Shown: positions 37,099 through 47,089, counted from the stretch's first letter. The stretch is 64,000 bases of DNA from an uncultured Psychroserpens sp. (GCA_947489585.1 CANLEE010000009.1:118070-182069), one strand, 5' to 3'. Notes: generated by a model from the sequence alone, not told the origin. A program made the numbers and translations.

Positions 37099-37106
37099 TA
37101 TTTTTG
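37099..37106 (+). promoter_or_regulatory. Putative -7 promoter element before the PLP beta-synthase
   Basis: TATTTTTG fits TAnnTTTG and ends 18 nt before the ATG at 37125. The -33 region has no clear TTTG. Confidence 0.45.
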
Positions 37107-37124
37107 CATCGCTAAATAAATACA

Positions 37125-38105
37125 ATGGACTACGCAGAAAATATATTAGAAACAATTGGTAATACACCTTTAGTAAAACTCAATAAGCTTACAGCAGAAT
37201 TGCCATGTTTGGTATTATCTAAGTACGAAACCTTCAATCCCGGAAACTCGGTTAAAGATCGTATGGCTTTGAAAATGATTGAAGATGCCGAAGCCGACGG
37301 ACGTTTAAAACCTGGAGGTACTATCATAGAAGGAACTTCTGGAAACACTGGAATGGGATTAGCTTTAGCAGCGATCGTTAAAGGTTACAAATGTATTTTC
37401 GTAATTAGTGATAAACAGTCTAAAGAAAAAATGGACATCCTTCGTGCTGTTGGTGCTGAAGTTGTGGTTTGTCCTACAGATGTTGAACCAACAGATCCTC
37501 GTAGTTACTATTCAGTATCAAAACGTTTAGGTACAGAAACACCAAATTCATGGTATGTGAATCAATATGATAATCCAAGTAATGCTGCGGCGCATTACGA
37601 AAGTACTGGTCCAGAAATTTGGAAACAAACCGATGGTAAGATCACACATTTTGTAGTTGGCGTTGGAACTGGAGGAACCATTTCGGGTGTTGGAAAATAC
37701 CTAAAAGAACAAAACCCTAATATCAAAGTTTGGGGAATTGACACTTACGGAAGTGTCTTTAAAAAATATCATGAAACAGGTGTGTTTGATGAAAATGAAA
37801 TCTATCCTTATGTAACTGAAGGTATTGGTGAAGATATTCTTCCAGAAAATGTAGATTTTTCAATTATTGATGGATTTACTAAAGTAACCGATAAAGATGC
37901 TGCGGTATACACACAATTGCTAGCTAAAGAAGAAGGTATGTTCTTAGGGAATAGTGCAGGAGCAGCCATCAAAGGATTATTGCAGTTAAAAGAACAGTTT
38001 ACTAAAGACGATGTGGTTGTAGTATTGTTCCATGACCACGGCAGTCGCTATGTTGGTAAAATGTTTAATAACGATTGGATGCGTGACATGGGATATATAG
38101 ACTAA
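37125..38105 (+). CDS. PLP-dependent cysteine synthase/cystathionine beta-synthase-type enzyme
   Basis: The protein is 326 residues, fold-type II PLP. The PLP lysine is K44 (NPGNSVKDRMA), the substrate loop is EGTSGNTGMGLA, and the phosphate-binding loop is GVGTGGTISGVG. The C-terminal DDVVVVLFHDHGSRYVGKMF is the pattern seen in catalytic cores of cystathionine beta-synthase rather than canonical CysK. No CBS regulatory domains follow. It makes cysteine or cystathionine, or interconverts them. It is a monocistronic gene with its own promoter and terminator. Confidence 0.88.
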   Translation: MDYAENILETIGNTPLVKLNKLTAELPCLVLSKYETFNPGNSVKDRMALKMIEDAEADGRLKPGGTIIEGTSGNTGMGLALAAIVKGYKCIFVISDKQSKEKMDILRAVGAEVVVCPTDVEPTDPRSYYSVSKRLGTETPNSWYVNQYDNPSNAAAHYESTGPEIWKQTDGKITHFVVGVGTGGTISGVGKYLKEQNPNIKVWGIDTYGSVFKKYHETGVFDENEIYPYVTEGIGEDILPENVDFSIIDGFTKVTDKDAAVYTQLLAKEEGMFLGNSAGAAIKGLLQLKEQFTKDDVVVVLFHDHGSRYVGKMFNNDWMRDMGYID

Positions 38106-38128
38106 CTCAACAAAAAAATAGAAAATTT

Positions 38129-38153
38129 AAAGAGCGCAAAGGCGCTCTTTTTT
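38129..38153 (+). terminator. Intrinsic terminator after the PLP beta-synthase
   Basis: The stem AAAGAGCGC / GCGCTCTTT (9 bp, 4-nt loop) runs into T6. It is a textbook rho-independent terminator. The following 163 nt to the next start hold only a weak TATCTTTA -7-like element at about 38293. Confidence 0.9.
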
Positions 38154-38316
38154 ATTGATATTAATAGTATTTCTTTTGGCTTTTTAATAGTTTTAATGTT
38201 CCATATCAGGAGTATTAATAAGTTAGTTGTTTTATCTATGAAATCAACTCGTAGTTCTACACATATATCAGTATGGCATATGACTACGATTTCCTATCTT
38301 TATAAAAATTATTTGC

Positions 38317-41300
38317 GTGAATAAAAGAGTACGTTTTTATAGTATTTGCTTTGTATTAATTCTATTAGTTTCCAGTGCAGGTGCACAAATATTTGAACAA
38401 GTTCAAGTGCCTTCTGGCCTAGGAATTTTAGAAAATAATAATGGTGTTGCTGTTGCCGATTATGACAATGATTTCGACCTTGATATTTTTGTGGTTGCGC
38501 TTGCCAAGGACGAAGATGGTGATGAACGCACTAAAAGCAGGCTTTTTAGAAATAATAACAATGGCACCTTTACAGATGTTACAGAAGAAGCAGGGCTCAC
38601 AAACTTATTACCATTCGATAGTTTAGCAGAAGATTTTTTCGGACTTAAGGGTTTCAAACATGGTGTATCTTGGGGCGATTATAATAATGACGGCTTTCCT
38701 GATATTTTGTTTACACATTCTGAAAAACTACAACTCTTTATCAATCAAAATGGCATATTTACTGAAGTAACTGAAGGTGCAGGGTTAGAAGCCGAAAGCC
38801 AATGTAGACACACAGGATCTACTTGGTTTGATTATAATAATGATGGGTTTCTAGATATCTATGTAAGTGATTGGGATGAATGCGATACCAATTCATTATA
38901 TCTCAACAATGGTAATGGGACCTTCACCAATACAACAGTAGCAACTAATATGCAAGACACCCAAGGCTTGGCGAGCTATATCGCAGTGCCTTTTGATATC
39001 AATAATGATGGTTGGATGGATTTGTATGTCTCTAACGATTTCAATGAGCCCAATAGTTTATTTGTCAATCAAAGTGGAACCACGTTTACAGATCAAGCTG
39101 CAAGTTTTGGACTTGATAGTATGCTAGATGATATGGGAATTACCTTCGGAGATTTTAATGGTGATGGTGATTTTGATGTTTTTATTACTGGTATTGACGA
39201 AAACGCACTATTAGTCAACGATGGTACAAATAGTTTCTCTGATGCTACAGCTGCTAATAATATTACAGAAACTGGTTGGGCTTGGGGAACGCGATTTGCT
39301 GATTTTGACCTTGATCGTGATGAAGACTTGATTATTGTTAACGGTTTCGAGTTTGAGGATCGAAGTACCGAAACGAATGTCTATTATAAAAATTTAACTT
39401 CGGAAGGCATGTCTGGTTTTGAAGATATTTCCGAAGCATTAAACTTTAACGCACTAACTGTAAGCGTAGAAGCTGTAGATTGGGATTATGATAATGATGG
39501 CGATTTGGATATTTATGTCACTAATGCTGATCAACAATCGTTTTTATACGAAAATAAATTACTCAACTTTGATGAAGTAAGCAATTTGCATTGGTTTAAA
39601 GTGCTATTGCAAGGCACAGTTTCTAATCGTGATGCGATTGGCACAACTTTGACACTTACAACCGATTCTGGGATATTAAAACGATACTATACTGGAGTTG
39701 GATTTCTATCACAAAGCTTGCAAGCTGTTCATTTTGGCTTAGACCAAGATACTCAAATTCAGGAGCTGGAAATTAAATGGCCTTCAGGTTTGATAGAAAC
39801 TTTTCAAAACCTAAACGCTGATACAACAGTTAGGGTTATTGAAGGTGAAGGAATTGAAGTGTTAGATATCATTCCAAGTCAAAAAATACATGGTTGTCTA
39901 GATCCTTTTTCATGTACCTATAATCCAGAAGCCACTATAGATGATGGCTCCTGTACCTATTTAGATTCAAATCTAATCTCTGGAGAAACAGTATCTGGGT
40001 TTTTTAAAGTAGAGACGTATACTTATCCAATTGCTAGCGAATCTACTGCCAATTGGATTGTGTCAGGAGGAGACATTGTTAGTGGTCAAAATACACAAAC
40101 TGTAGTTGTAAAATGGGGATTAAATGAACTAGGAACTATTCGAGTTAGAGAAACTAATGGCGGTTGTTTTAGTGAAGAACAACAAATGACCGTAACACTT
40201 TCTGCTGCTGAAATTCCTGAAGATGTATCAATTGCCAGATTATGGAACGAAGTCTTATTGGAAGCGATTAGAAATGATTTTGCAAGACCAACGGTTCATG
40301 CACGAAACTTATTCCATACTAGTGTTGCTATGTATGATATTTGGGCAATTTATGACGATGAAGCCAAGCCATATCTCATAGGCAATACTGTCAATAATTT
40401 TACAACAGAACTACAAGACTTTATCCCAGTCGAAAGCTTAGAAGCTTCTCAAAATAAAGCGATCAGCTTTGCAATGTATCGCTTATTAACTTACAGATTT
40501 CAAAACTCACCTAATATAGAAGAATCGCAAGCCTTGTTCGATTTGGTTATGGAACAACTGGGTTATGAAAGCACAAGCAATTCTACTTTATATGAGTTTG
40601 GTAATGCTGCAGCTTTAGGGAATTTTGTAGCGCAAACACTTATAAATTATGGAAATGGAGATGGTTCTCGCGAATTAGACTTTTTTAATAATGCCTACTA
40701 TACAACAGTAAATGCTCCTTTAGGACCATCTGTACCAACAACTGAACTCATGAATGACCCTAATCGATGGCAATCTTTAAGTTTAGATACATTTATTGAT
40801 CAAAGCGGAAACTTGATTGAAGGCACAACTATAGATTTTTTAAGCCCGGAATGGGGCAATGTATTTCCATTTGCAATGTCTGAAAATGATAGTGATGTAT
40901 ATCAACGCGAAGAAGGATCATACAAAGTCTATAACGATCCAAGTGATCCACCATATTTAAATACAACGTCTCATGATGCTTCAAGCGATGCTTACAAATT
41001 AGGTTTCTCTATGGTGTCAATTTGGGGTTCCCACCTTGATCCAAGTGATAATGTGATTTGGGATATCTCTCCAGGTGCTATTGGGAATACCGATATTTCA
41101 ACATTTCCAACAAATTACGCAGACTACCCAAGTTTTTATAATATCATTGAAGGTGGTGATATCGGAGAAGGCCATGTTATAAATCCAATCACAGGACAGG
41201 CATACCAATCACAACTTGTACCAAGAGGTGATTATGCAAGGGTTTTAGCAGAGTTTTGGGCTGATGGTCCAGATTCTGAAACCCCTCCTGGGCATTGGTT

Positions 41301-42336
41301 CACGATATTGAACTATGTGAATGAGCATCCGCAATTAGAAAAGAGGTTTCAAGGTGAAGGTGATATTTTAGATGATTTAGAATGGGATGTGAAATCGTAT
41401 TTTATTTTGGGAGGTGCTATGCATGACTCTGCAATTTCGGCATGGAGTATTAAAGGGTGGTATGATTATGTGAGACCAATTTCTGCAATACGACATATGG
41501 CATTATTGGGGCAAAGTACAGATCAAACTTTAGATAATTATCATGTTGCAGGTATTCCACTCTTAGATGGGTTTATTGAAGTTGTTGAAGCTGGAGATCC
41601 TTTAATTGTAAATGATGTCGAAAACTTAGGGAAAATAAAATTGTATACTTGGAGAGGTCCAGACTACATAGATGATGAAGCAACAGATATTGCTGGAGTT
41701 GGATGGATTTTAGCTGAAAATTGGTGGCCCTATCAACGACCAACTTTTGTAACCCCGCCTTTTGCGGGTTATGTTTCAGGGCATTCAACCTATTCTAGAG
41801 CGGCTTCAGAAGTGTTGACTAAAATTACTGGTAGTGCATTTTTCCCTGGTGGTCTTGGCGAGTTTACTGCTAAACAAAACGATTTTTTGGTATTTGAGCA
41901 AGGGCCTTCCGTAGATGTGAAATTGCAATGGGCAACCTATAGAGATGCTTCAGACCAAACAAGTTTATCAAGAATTTGGGGAGGTATTCATCCGCCAGCA
42001 GATGATATTCCTGGACGATTAATTGGAGAGAAAGTAGGTAATGATGCTTTTGATTTTGCTGTGCCTTATTTTAGTGGAGAACTCATAACAAATGAAAATA
42101 TAGAGCAAATTATTTATCCAAACCCTGTAACGAACAATAGTATTTTTATTACTAATACATCTGTAAATGATGTCATTTCAATATTTGATATAAGAGGTCG
42201 GCAAGTTAGTGTTCTTAAAAAAGAATTTAATGAATTTGGAAATGTGACACAATTAACAATTCCTGAAAGTACTTCAGCTGGACTTTATTTCTTGAATATT
42301 AATGATGAATCAAAACTGCTTGTCATTAAGGACTAA
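38317..42336 (+). CDS. Giant secreted FG-GAP/ASPIC + vanadium-haloperoxidase-like + T9SS sorting-domain protein
   Basis: The protein is 1339 residues with a GTG start and a signal peptide (ILLVSSAGAQ). Residues about 30-430 carry repeated calcium-binding FG-GAP/VCBS blades (DYDNDFDLD, DYNNDGFPD, DINNDGWMD, DFNGDGDFD). An ASPIC/UnbV module follows at about 435-510, then a CxDP..CxYNPxATxDDGSC insert. From about residue 625 a vanadium-dependent haloperoxidase/PAP2-like domain begins (LWNEVLLEAIRNDFARPTVH), with VSGHST (H1156) and RIWGGIHPPADD (H1225). The last ~75 residues are a type A T9SS sorting domain (IYPNPVTNNSIFI...GLYFLNI). It is expected on the cell surface or in the medium. The enzymatic activity is unproven. 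Confidence 0.87.
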   Translation: MNKRVRFYSICFVLILLVSSAGAQIFEQVQVPSGLGILENNNGVAVADYDNDFDLDIFVVALAKDEDGDERTKSRLFRNNNNGTFTDVTEEAGLTNLLPFDSLAEDFFGLKGFKHGVSWGDYNNDGFPDILFTHSEKLQLFINQNGIFTEVTEGAGLEAESQCRHTGSTWFDYNNDGFLDIYVSDWDECDTNSLYLNNGNGTFTNTTVATNMQDTQGLASYIAVPFDINNDGWMDLYVSNDFNEPNSLFVNQSGTTFTDQAASFGLDSMLDDMGITFGDFNGDGDFDVFITGIDENALLVNDGTNSFSDATAANNITETGWAWGTRFADFDLDRDEDLIIVNGFEFEDRSTETNVYYKNLTSEGMSGFEDISEALNFNALTVSVEAVDWDYDNDGDLDIYVTNADQQSFLYENKLLNFDEVSNLHWFKVLLQGTVSNRDAIGTTLTLTTDSGILKRYYTGVGFLSQSLQAVHFGLDQDTQIQELEIKWPSGLIETFQNLNADTTVRVIEGEGIEVLDIIPSQKIHGCLDPFSCTYNPEATIDDGSCTYLDSNLISGETVSGFFKVETYTYPIASESTANWIVSGGDIVSGQNTQTVVVKWGLNELGTIRVRETNGGCFSEEQQMTVTLSAAEIPEDVSIARLWNEVLLEAIRNDFARPTVHARNLFHTSVAMYDIWAIYDDEAKPYLIGNTVNNFTTELQDFIPVESLEASQNKAISFAMYRLLTYRFQNSPNIEESQALFDLVMEQLGYESTSNSTLYEFGNAAALGNFVAQTLINYGNGDGSRELDFFNNAYYTTVNAPLGPSVPTTELMNDPNRWQSLSLDTFIDQSGNLIEGTTIDFLSPEWGNVFPFAMSENDSDVYQREEGSYKVYNDPSDPPYLNTTSHDASSDAYKLGFSMVSIWGSHLDPSDNVIWDISPGAIGNTDISTFPTNYADYPSFYNIIEGGDIGEGHVINPITGQAYQSQLVPRGDYARVLAEFWADGPDSETPPGHWFTILNYVNEHPQLEKRFQGEGDILDDLEWDVKSYFILGGAMHDSAISAWSIKGWYDYVRPISAIRHMALLGQSTDQTLDNYHVAGIPLLDGFIEVVEAGDPLIVNDVENLGKIKLYTWRGPDYIDDEATDIAGVGWILAENWWPYQRPTFVTPPFAGYVSGHSTYSRAASEVLTKITGSAFFPGGLGEFTAKQNDFLVFEQGPSVDVKLQWATYRDASDQTSLSRIWGGIHPPADDIPGRLIGEKVGNDAFDFAVPYFSGELITNENIEQIIYPNPVTNNSIFITNTSVNDVISIFDIRGRQVSVLKKEFNEFGNVTQLTIPESTSAGLYFLNINDESKLLVIKD

Positions 42337-42344
42337 ACGTATTT

Positions 42345-42944
42345 ATGCCAGACACACTTCAAGATTATATCCCTCAGAACGCTATTACTAAAGTTATAGC
42401 ACTTTTAGACCACGATAATTTGACGGTTAAAGTGAAGACAGAACGTAAAACAAGACATGGTGATTATAAACGTTTGCCTAACGGAAAGCATCAAATCACA
42501 ATAAATTCAAATTTAAATAGCTATCGGTTTTTAATCACACTCATTCACGAAATTGCCCATTTTGAAGCCTATAAAAACTATGGTAGAGTAATCAAACCTC
42601 ATGGGATTGAATGGAAACACACATTTCAGCATTTAATGTTACCGTTTTTAAATCCTGAAACCTTTCCTTTAGACTTACTTCCATTGCTAGCCAAACATTT
42701 TAAAAACCCAAAAGCTTCAAGTGATACAGACGCAAATTTGGCATTGGCTTTAAAACAATTTGATGAACCTAACGATAAAACCTATATTTTTGATGTACCT
42801 TTTGGTAGTACTTTTAAATTATATAATGGTAAAGTGTTTCAAAGAGGAAACAAACGTGTGAAACGTTATGAATGTATGGAGATTAAAACAGGACGTTTGT
42901 ATTTGTTTAATCCAAATGCTGAGGTCGAATTATTAAAAGATTAG
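42345..42944 (+). CDS. SprT-like zinc metalloprotease-fold protein
   Basis: The protein is 199 residues. The zinc motif HEIAH (H68, E69, H72) and a third ligand candidate H86 in KPHGIEWK match the SprT-like domain. No signal peptide is present, so it is cytoplasmic. SprT-like domains occur in DNA-protein crosslink proteases (SPRTN), but bacterial SprT proteins lack a firm function. It lies 8 nt after the giant surface-protein gene and 1 nt before manC. Confidence 0.82.
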   Translation: MPDTLQDYIPQNAITKVIALLDHDNLTVKVKTERKTRHGDYKRLPNGKHQITINSNLNSYRFLITLIHEIAHFEAYKNYGRVIKPHGIEWKHTFQHLMLPFLNPETFPLDLLPLLAKHFKNPKASSDTDANLALALKQFDEPNDKTYIFDVPFGSTFKLYNGKVFQRGNKRVKRYECMEIKTGRLYLFNPNAEVELLKD

Positions 42945-42945
42945 G

Positions 42946-44025
42946 ATGAATAAAAATTATTACGCCATATTAATGGCTGGAGGTGTAGGTTCTAGATTTT
43001 GGCCAGTGAGTACTCAAGATTTCCCTAAACAATTTCACGATATGTTAGGGACTGGAGATACGCTGATACAAAAGACTTTCAACAGACTTTCAAAATTAAT
43101 TCCGAAGGAAAACATATTTATTTTAACCAATGAACGTTATAACGATCTCGTATTTGAGCAATTACCAGAAGTAACTAAACGTCAGGTAGTTTTAGAACCC
43201 GAAATGCGAAATACTGCACCTTGTATTTTATATGCAGCTTTAAAAATTCAGAAAGAAAATCAAGACGCTGTTATGATTGTAGCGCCAAGTGATCACTGGA
43301 TTGAAGATGAAAACGCATTTACAAATAATGTACAGCAAGCTTTTGATTTTTGTGCCGAAAATGATACGTTGATGACATTAGGGATTCAACCAACATTTCC
43401 AAATACAGGTTATGGTTATATCGAATTTGATAACTCTTCGGTGGATTCTATAAAAAAAGTTGAGCAATTCAGGGAAAAGCCAAATTATGAAACGGCTAAA
43501 GGGTTTATTGCTCAAGGAAATTTTCTTTGGAATGCAGGAATTTTTATGTGGAGTGTAAAAAGTGTTGTAGAAGCATTTAAAATCAATCAACCAACTTTAT
43601 ATGCTCTTTTTGAATCTGGTTGTGACGTGTATAATACCGATTTTGAAGATGATTTTGTAAGAGATAATTATGGTAAAGCTGAAAATATTTCAGTTGATTA
43701 TGCCATCATGGAGCATTCTAAAAATGTTTATGTTATTCCAGCGACTTTTGATTGGAATGATTTAGGAACATGGGGAAGTTTGTATGATAAACTTGATAAA
43801 GATGATAGTGGTAATGCGGTTGTAAATGCACAAGCATTGACCGAAGATGCATCAGGGAATATGATAAGAACTAAAAGCAATAAAATTGTAGTCGTTGATG
43901 GATTAGAAGATTATATCATTGTAGATAAAGACGAAGTTTTGCTTATCTTTCCAAAGGCAAAAGAACAAGATATTAAAAAAGTACTCCAAAATGTGAAAGA
44001 CAAATTTGGGGAACATTATGGATAA
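42946..44025 (+). CDS. manC: Mannose-1-phosphate guanylyltransferase
   Basis: The protein is 359 residues. The nucleotidyltransferase signature is LMAGGVGSRFWPVSTQDFPK, with APSDHW, the FREKP sugar-binding motif and NAGIFMWSVKS, all typical of GDP-mannose pyrophosphorylase. There is no C-terminal phosphomannose isomerase domain, as is usual in flavobacteria. It makes GDP-mannose for glycan synthesis, possibly for the polysaccharide locus in this window and for general glycosylation. It is tightly packed between the SprT-like and DUF389 genes. Confidence 0.92.
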   Translation: MNKNYYAILMAGGVGSRFWPVSTQDFPKQFHDMLGTGDTLIQKTFNRLSKLIPKENIFILTNERYNDLVFEQLPEVTKRQVVLEPEMRNTAPCILYAALKIQKENQDAVMIVAPSDHWIEDENAFTNNVQQAFDFCAENDTLMTLGIQPTFPNTGYGYIEFDNSSVDSIKKVEQFREKPNYETAKGFIAQGNFLWNAGIFMWSVKSVVEAFKINQPTLYALFESGCDVYNTDFEDDFVRDNYGKAENISVDYAIMEHSKNVYVIPATFDWNDLGTWGSLYDKLDKDDSGNAVVNAQALTEDASGNMIRTKSNKIVVVDGLEDYIIVDKDEVLLIFPKAKEQDIKKVLQNVKDKFGEHYG

Positions 44026-44028
44026 CAT

Positions 44029-45504
44029 ATGAGCGAAGAGAGTAAATTCGATTTCTCAGAAGAAGAAATTAAAAAGGAAGAAGCAGTAGAGCAAAGTAAG
44101 GAAGCTGTTAAAAAGGATGTTAAAGGTTTGTGGGAAAGTTCAAAAACATTTTTGAATGAACTTTTAGATTTTAGACATGATACAGATAGAGACGCAACGA
44201 TTACTGCAATAAAGGGGGATGTGTCATTTAAAGGTGCTACAGCTTGGATTTTAGTATGCTCCATAATGGTTGCTTCTGTTGGTTTAAATGCTAATTCTAC
44301 AGCCGTTGTTATTGGTGCCATGTTGATTTCACCATTAATGGGTCCTATTCTTGGGATTGGAATGGCAATTGCGATTAATGATATAGATACGTTGAAACGT
44401 TCCCTTATAAATTTAGCGACAATGATTGTACTAAGTTTATTAACTGCCTTTTTGTTTTTTAAGTTTTTTCCACTTGGCAACCAAGAAACCTCTGAACTTC
44501 TTGGTAGAGTAAAACCAGACATTAGAGATGTATTAATTGCATTTTTTGGTGGTTTAGCTTTGATTATTGCACGTACTAAAAAAGGCACTATTGCCTCAGT
44601 AATTTTTGGTGTGGCAATTGCTACGGCTTTAATGCCTCCATTGTGTACCGCAGGATACGGTTTGGCCGATGGTAATTGGGCCTATTTTTTAGGCGCTATG
44701 AATTTGTTTACGATTAATACGATATTTATAGCATTAGCAACATTTATCGTTTTAAAACTATTACGTTTTCCAATGCTTAAATATGCAAATTCAGCTAAAC
44801 GTAGACGTATTGCTAAGTTTGCTGCTTTAGTTGCGGTACTTGTTATGATATATCCAACAATAACATTCTTAAGAGTACTTAAAAATAGTGGTTTAGAAAA
44901 TGATTATAATAGTTTTATCAAAGAAGAGGTTGATTCTAACCATGAGCTTTGGTTTCAAGACGGAACACCAAACTGGGAAGAAAAAACTATTGCGTTATAT
45001 TTTAACGGAGAAGTGCCAGATGCCACTATTGCCGATTTAAATAACGAAATAAAGAAGTACGATAAAATTAAAGATTTTGTACTTGATATTAAGGGCAATA
45101 AAAATAGAAGCTTTGATAAAATTGTTGATGCTTATGACAGAGCGATAAGAGATTTAGACCAAAAAGATTTAATAATTACTGGACTTCAAAAACAAGTTGA
45201 AGAACTTCAGACCAATATTACCAATTTGAATAAGCAGATTGAATCTAAAAACTCGTCTAATAATGCTGTGTCATTTACAAATCTATCTCGAGATGCTAAA
45301 GTGCGATTTAATGATTTAGAATTCTTCGGATATTCTAAAATGTTAGAATCTAAAGACTTTATTAATATCGATACTGTTACAGTAGCCAATGTAAGATGGA
45401 AAGTATCACTTGCCGATAGTATTGTTGTAGCTAGAGAAAAGGCTTTGCAAGAATGGTTACAAAAAGAATTAAAAGCAGATACAATTGTAATTAAACGAAA
45501 CTAG
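44029..45504 (+). CDS. DUF389-family membrane protein
   Basis: The protein is 491 residues. A charged cytoplasmic N-terminus (residues 1-65) leads into a DUF389 (TIGR00341-like) membrane domain of about six helices (GAMLISPLMGPILGIGMAIA, GVAIATALMPPLCTAGYGLA). A C-terminal soluble part with a coiled coil (about residues 375-415, QVEELQTNITNLNKQIES) follows. The molecular function of DUF389 is not established. It is 3 nt from the end of the convergent mlaF gene. Confidence 0.85.
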   Translation: MSEESKFDFSEEEIKKEEAVEQSKEAVKKDVKGLWESSKTFLNELLDFRHDTDRDATITAIKGDVSFKGATAWILVCSIMVASVGLNANSTAVVIGAMLISPLMGPILGIGMAIAINDIDTLKRSLINLATMIVLSLLTAFLFFKFFPLGNQETSELLGRVKPDIRDVLIAFFGGLALIIARTKKGTIASVIFGVAIATALMPPLCTAGYGLADGNWAYFLGAMNLFTINTIFIALATFIVLKLLRFPMLKYANSAKRRRIAKFAALVAVLVMIYPTITFLRVLKNSGLENDYNSFIKEEVDSNHELWFQDGTPNWEEKTIALYFNGEVPDATIADLNNEIKKYDKIKDFVLDIKGNKNRSFDKIVDAYDRAIRDLDQKDLIITGLQKQVEELQTNITNLNKQIESKNSSNNAVSFTNLSRDAKVRFNDLEFFGYSKMLESKDFINIDTVTVANVRWKVSLADSIVVAREKALQEWLQKELKADTIVIKRN

Positions 45505-45507
45505 GAT

Positions 45508-46272
45508 TTAGTTTTCATCTAAATACATCTTCCGTACTTTTTTAAATAATTCTGAAGAATATACAAAGTCGGTAACCACCTCGTTATCGGTTTTGAAAAT
45601 GGTCTTTTTTGAACCTTCCCAAGCTTTTAATCCGTCTTTTAAGAATACAATTTTTTCTCCAATTTCCATTACAGAATTCATATCATGAGAATTAATTACA
45701 GTGGTAATGTTATACTCATCTGTAATTTCTTGAATAAGATTATCAATAACAATTGCAGTTTTGGGATCTAATCCAGAATTAGGTTCATCACAAAATAAAT
45801 ATTTCGGATTATTAACAATTGCTCTTGCTATAGCTACACGTTTTTGCATTCCACCAGAGGCTTCACTAGGCATTTTATGATGTGCACCTTCTAGATTTAC
45901 TCTTTTAAGAACAAAATCTGCACGATCTTCCATTTCGCTTTTACTTTGCTTAGTAAACATTCGTAATGGAAACATAACGTTTTCTTGAATGGTCATGGAA
46001 TCAAAAAGTGCACTACCTTGAAATACCATACCCATTTCGGCTCTTAGATTTCTTTTTTGGTCATCAGTGAGTTCAGAATATATTTTTCCATCATAAGCAA
46101 TGCTACCTTCTTCAGGGGAGAATAAGCCCAATAAACATTTTAGAAATACAGTTTTTCCAGAACCACTTTGACCAATAACTAAACTAGTTTTTCCTTTTTC
46201 AAATGACGTAGATATGCCTTTTAAAATATGGGCGTCTCCAAATGATTTATGTACGTTTTTAACTTCTATCAT
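45508..46272 (-). CDS. mlaF: MlaF-like ABC transporter ATP-binding protein
   Basis: From the ATG at 46272 the product is 254 residues, starting MIEVKNVHKSFGD. Walker A is GQSGSGKT (about residues 34-41), the signature is ASGGMQKRVAIARAI, and Walker B is LFCDEPNSGLDP. The Ser-Gly-Gly-Met signature is typical of MlaF/phospholipid-trafficking ATPases. An in-frame start 60 nt upstream would lie inside mlaE and is unlikely. The ATG overlaps the mlaE stop by one base. The complex trafficks lipids between inner and outer membranes; no mlaD gene is adjacent here. Confidence 0.87.
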   Translation of the reverse strand: MIEVKNVHKSFGDAHILKGISTSFEKGKTSLVIGQSGSGKTVFLKCLLGLFSPEEGSIAYDGKIYSELTDDQKRNLRAEMGMVFQGSALFDSMTIQENVMFPLRMFTKQSKSEMEDRADFVLKRVNLEGAHHKMPSEASGGMQKRVAIARAIVNNPKYLFCDEPNSGLDPKTAIVIDNLIQEITDEYNITTVINSHDMNSVMEIGEKIVFLKDGLKAWEGSKKTIFKTDNEVVTDFVYSSELFKKVRKMYLDEN

Positions 46273-47009
46273 TAGCTTAGTAGGAGTTGAGTTAAAATAT
46301 AATTTAGAAGGATAATCACCACACTGGTCCAAACAAAAGACGTTGTACTGGCTTTACCTACCTCAAGAGCACCACCTTTCATGTAATAACCATAAAACGA
46401 TGGGATAGTAGCCAAAACAAAAGCAAACACAAAGGTTTTAATGAAGGCATATACCATATGAAATGGAATAAAATCGTTTTGAACTCCAGCAACAAAATCT
46501 TCTAAGGTTCCAAAACCACCATATACTGCTGCAATCAATCCACCAAAAACCCCTAAAAACATGGCGATAGAAATTACAAATGGATATAGGGTTAGTGCAA
46601 TAAACTTTGGAAACACTAAATAGTTTAAGGAGTTGATTCCCATAACTTCAAGTGCATCAATTTGTTCAGTAACTCGCATTGTACCTATGCTAGACGTAAT
46701 AAATGAGCCTACTTTTCCTGCCATAATAATAGAAATGAATGTAGGTGCAAATTCTAAAATTACCGATTGCCGCGTGGCAAAACCAACGAGGTATTTTGGA
46801 ATTAATGGATTGCTAATATTTAAAGCGGTTTGAATGGTAACAACACCTCCAACGAAAAATGAAATGAAAGCAACAATACCTAAAGACCCAATGATTAAAT
46901 CATCGATATCTTTTAAGATAAGCGTGCGCATAACCGACCATTTTGTTGGCTTGCGAAACATTTCGGCAATCATTAAAAAATAAGCACCAATATTATGAAG
47001 ATATTGCAT
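46272..47009 (-). CDS. mlaE: MlaE-family ABC transporter permease
   Basis: The protein is 245 residues with five or six membrane helices. The conserved blocks FVGGVVTIQTALNIS, LEFAPTFISIIMAGKVGSFI and LGTMRVTEQIDALEVMGIN-type sequence (here IGTMRVTEQIDALEVMGINS) are the MlaE permease hallmarks. It pairs with the coupled ATPase downstream to maintain outer-membrane lipid asymmetry. The gene diverges from pafA. Confidence 0.9.
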   Translation of the reverse strand: MQYLHNIGAYFLMIAEMFRKPTKWSVMRTLILKDIDDLIIGSLGIVAFISFFVGGVVTIQTALNISNPLIPKYLVGFATRQSVILEFAPTFISIIMAGKVGSFITSSIGTMRVTEQIDALEVMGINSLNYLVFPKFIALTLYPFVISIAMFLGVFGGLIAAVYGGFGTLEDFVAGVQNDFIPFHMVYAFIKTFVFAFVLATIPSFYGYYMKGGALEVGKASTTSFVWTSVVIILLNYILTQLLLS

Positions 47010-47089
47010 AGTAAAATTTGTAACTGCTAAAGTAAAAAATTAAGATGAGTTCTTTAGCTTAAGTTTAAAAGATGATGAATTAAAATCTG

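Noticed and set aside
44016..44588. 190-codon open frame on the minus strand opposite the DUF389 gene
   Set aside because: It lies wholly opposite a well-supported membrane protein gene, and its translation is low in complexity and unlike any family. Long antisense frames are expected opposite hydrophobic coding sequence.
46273..46332. 20-residue N-terminal extension of MlaF
   Set aside because: It would overlap mlaE in another frame; the ATG at 46272 begins the conserved MIEVKNVHKSFG start and overlaps the mlaE stop.
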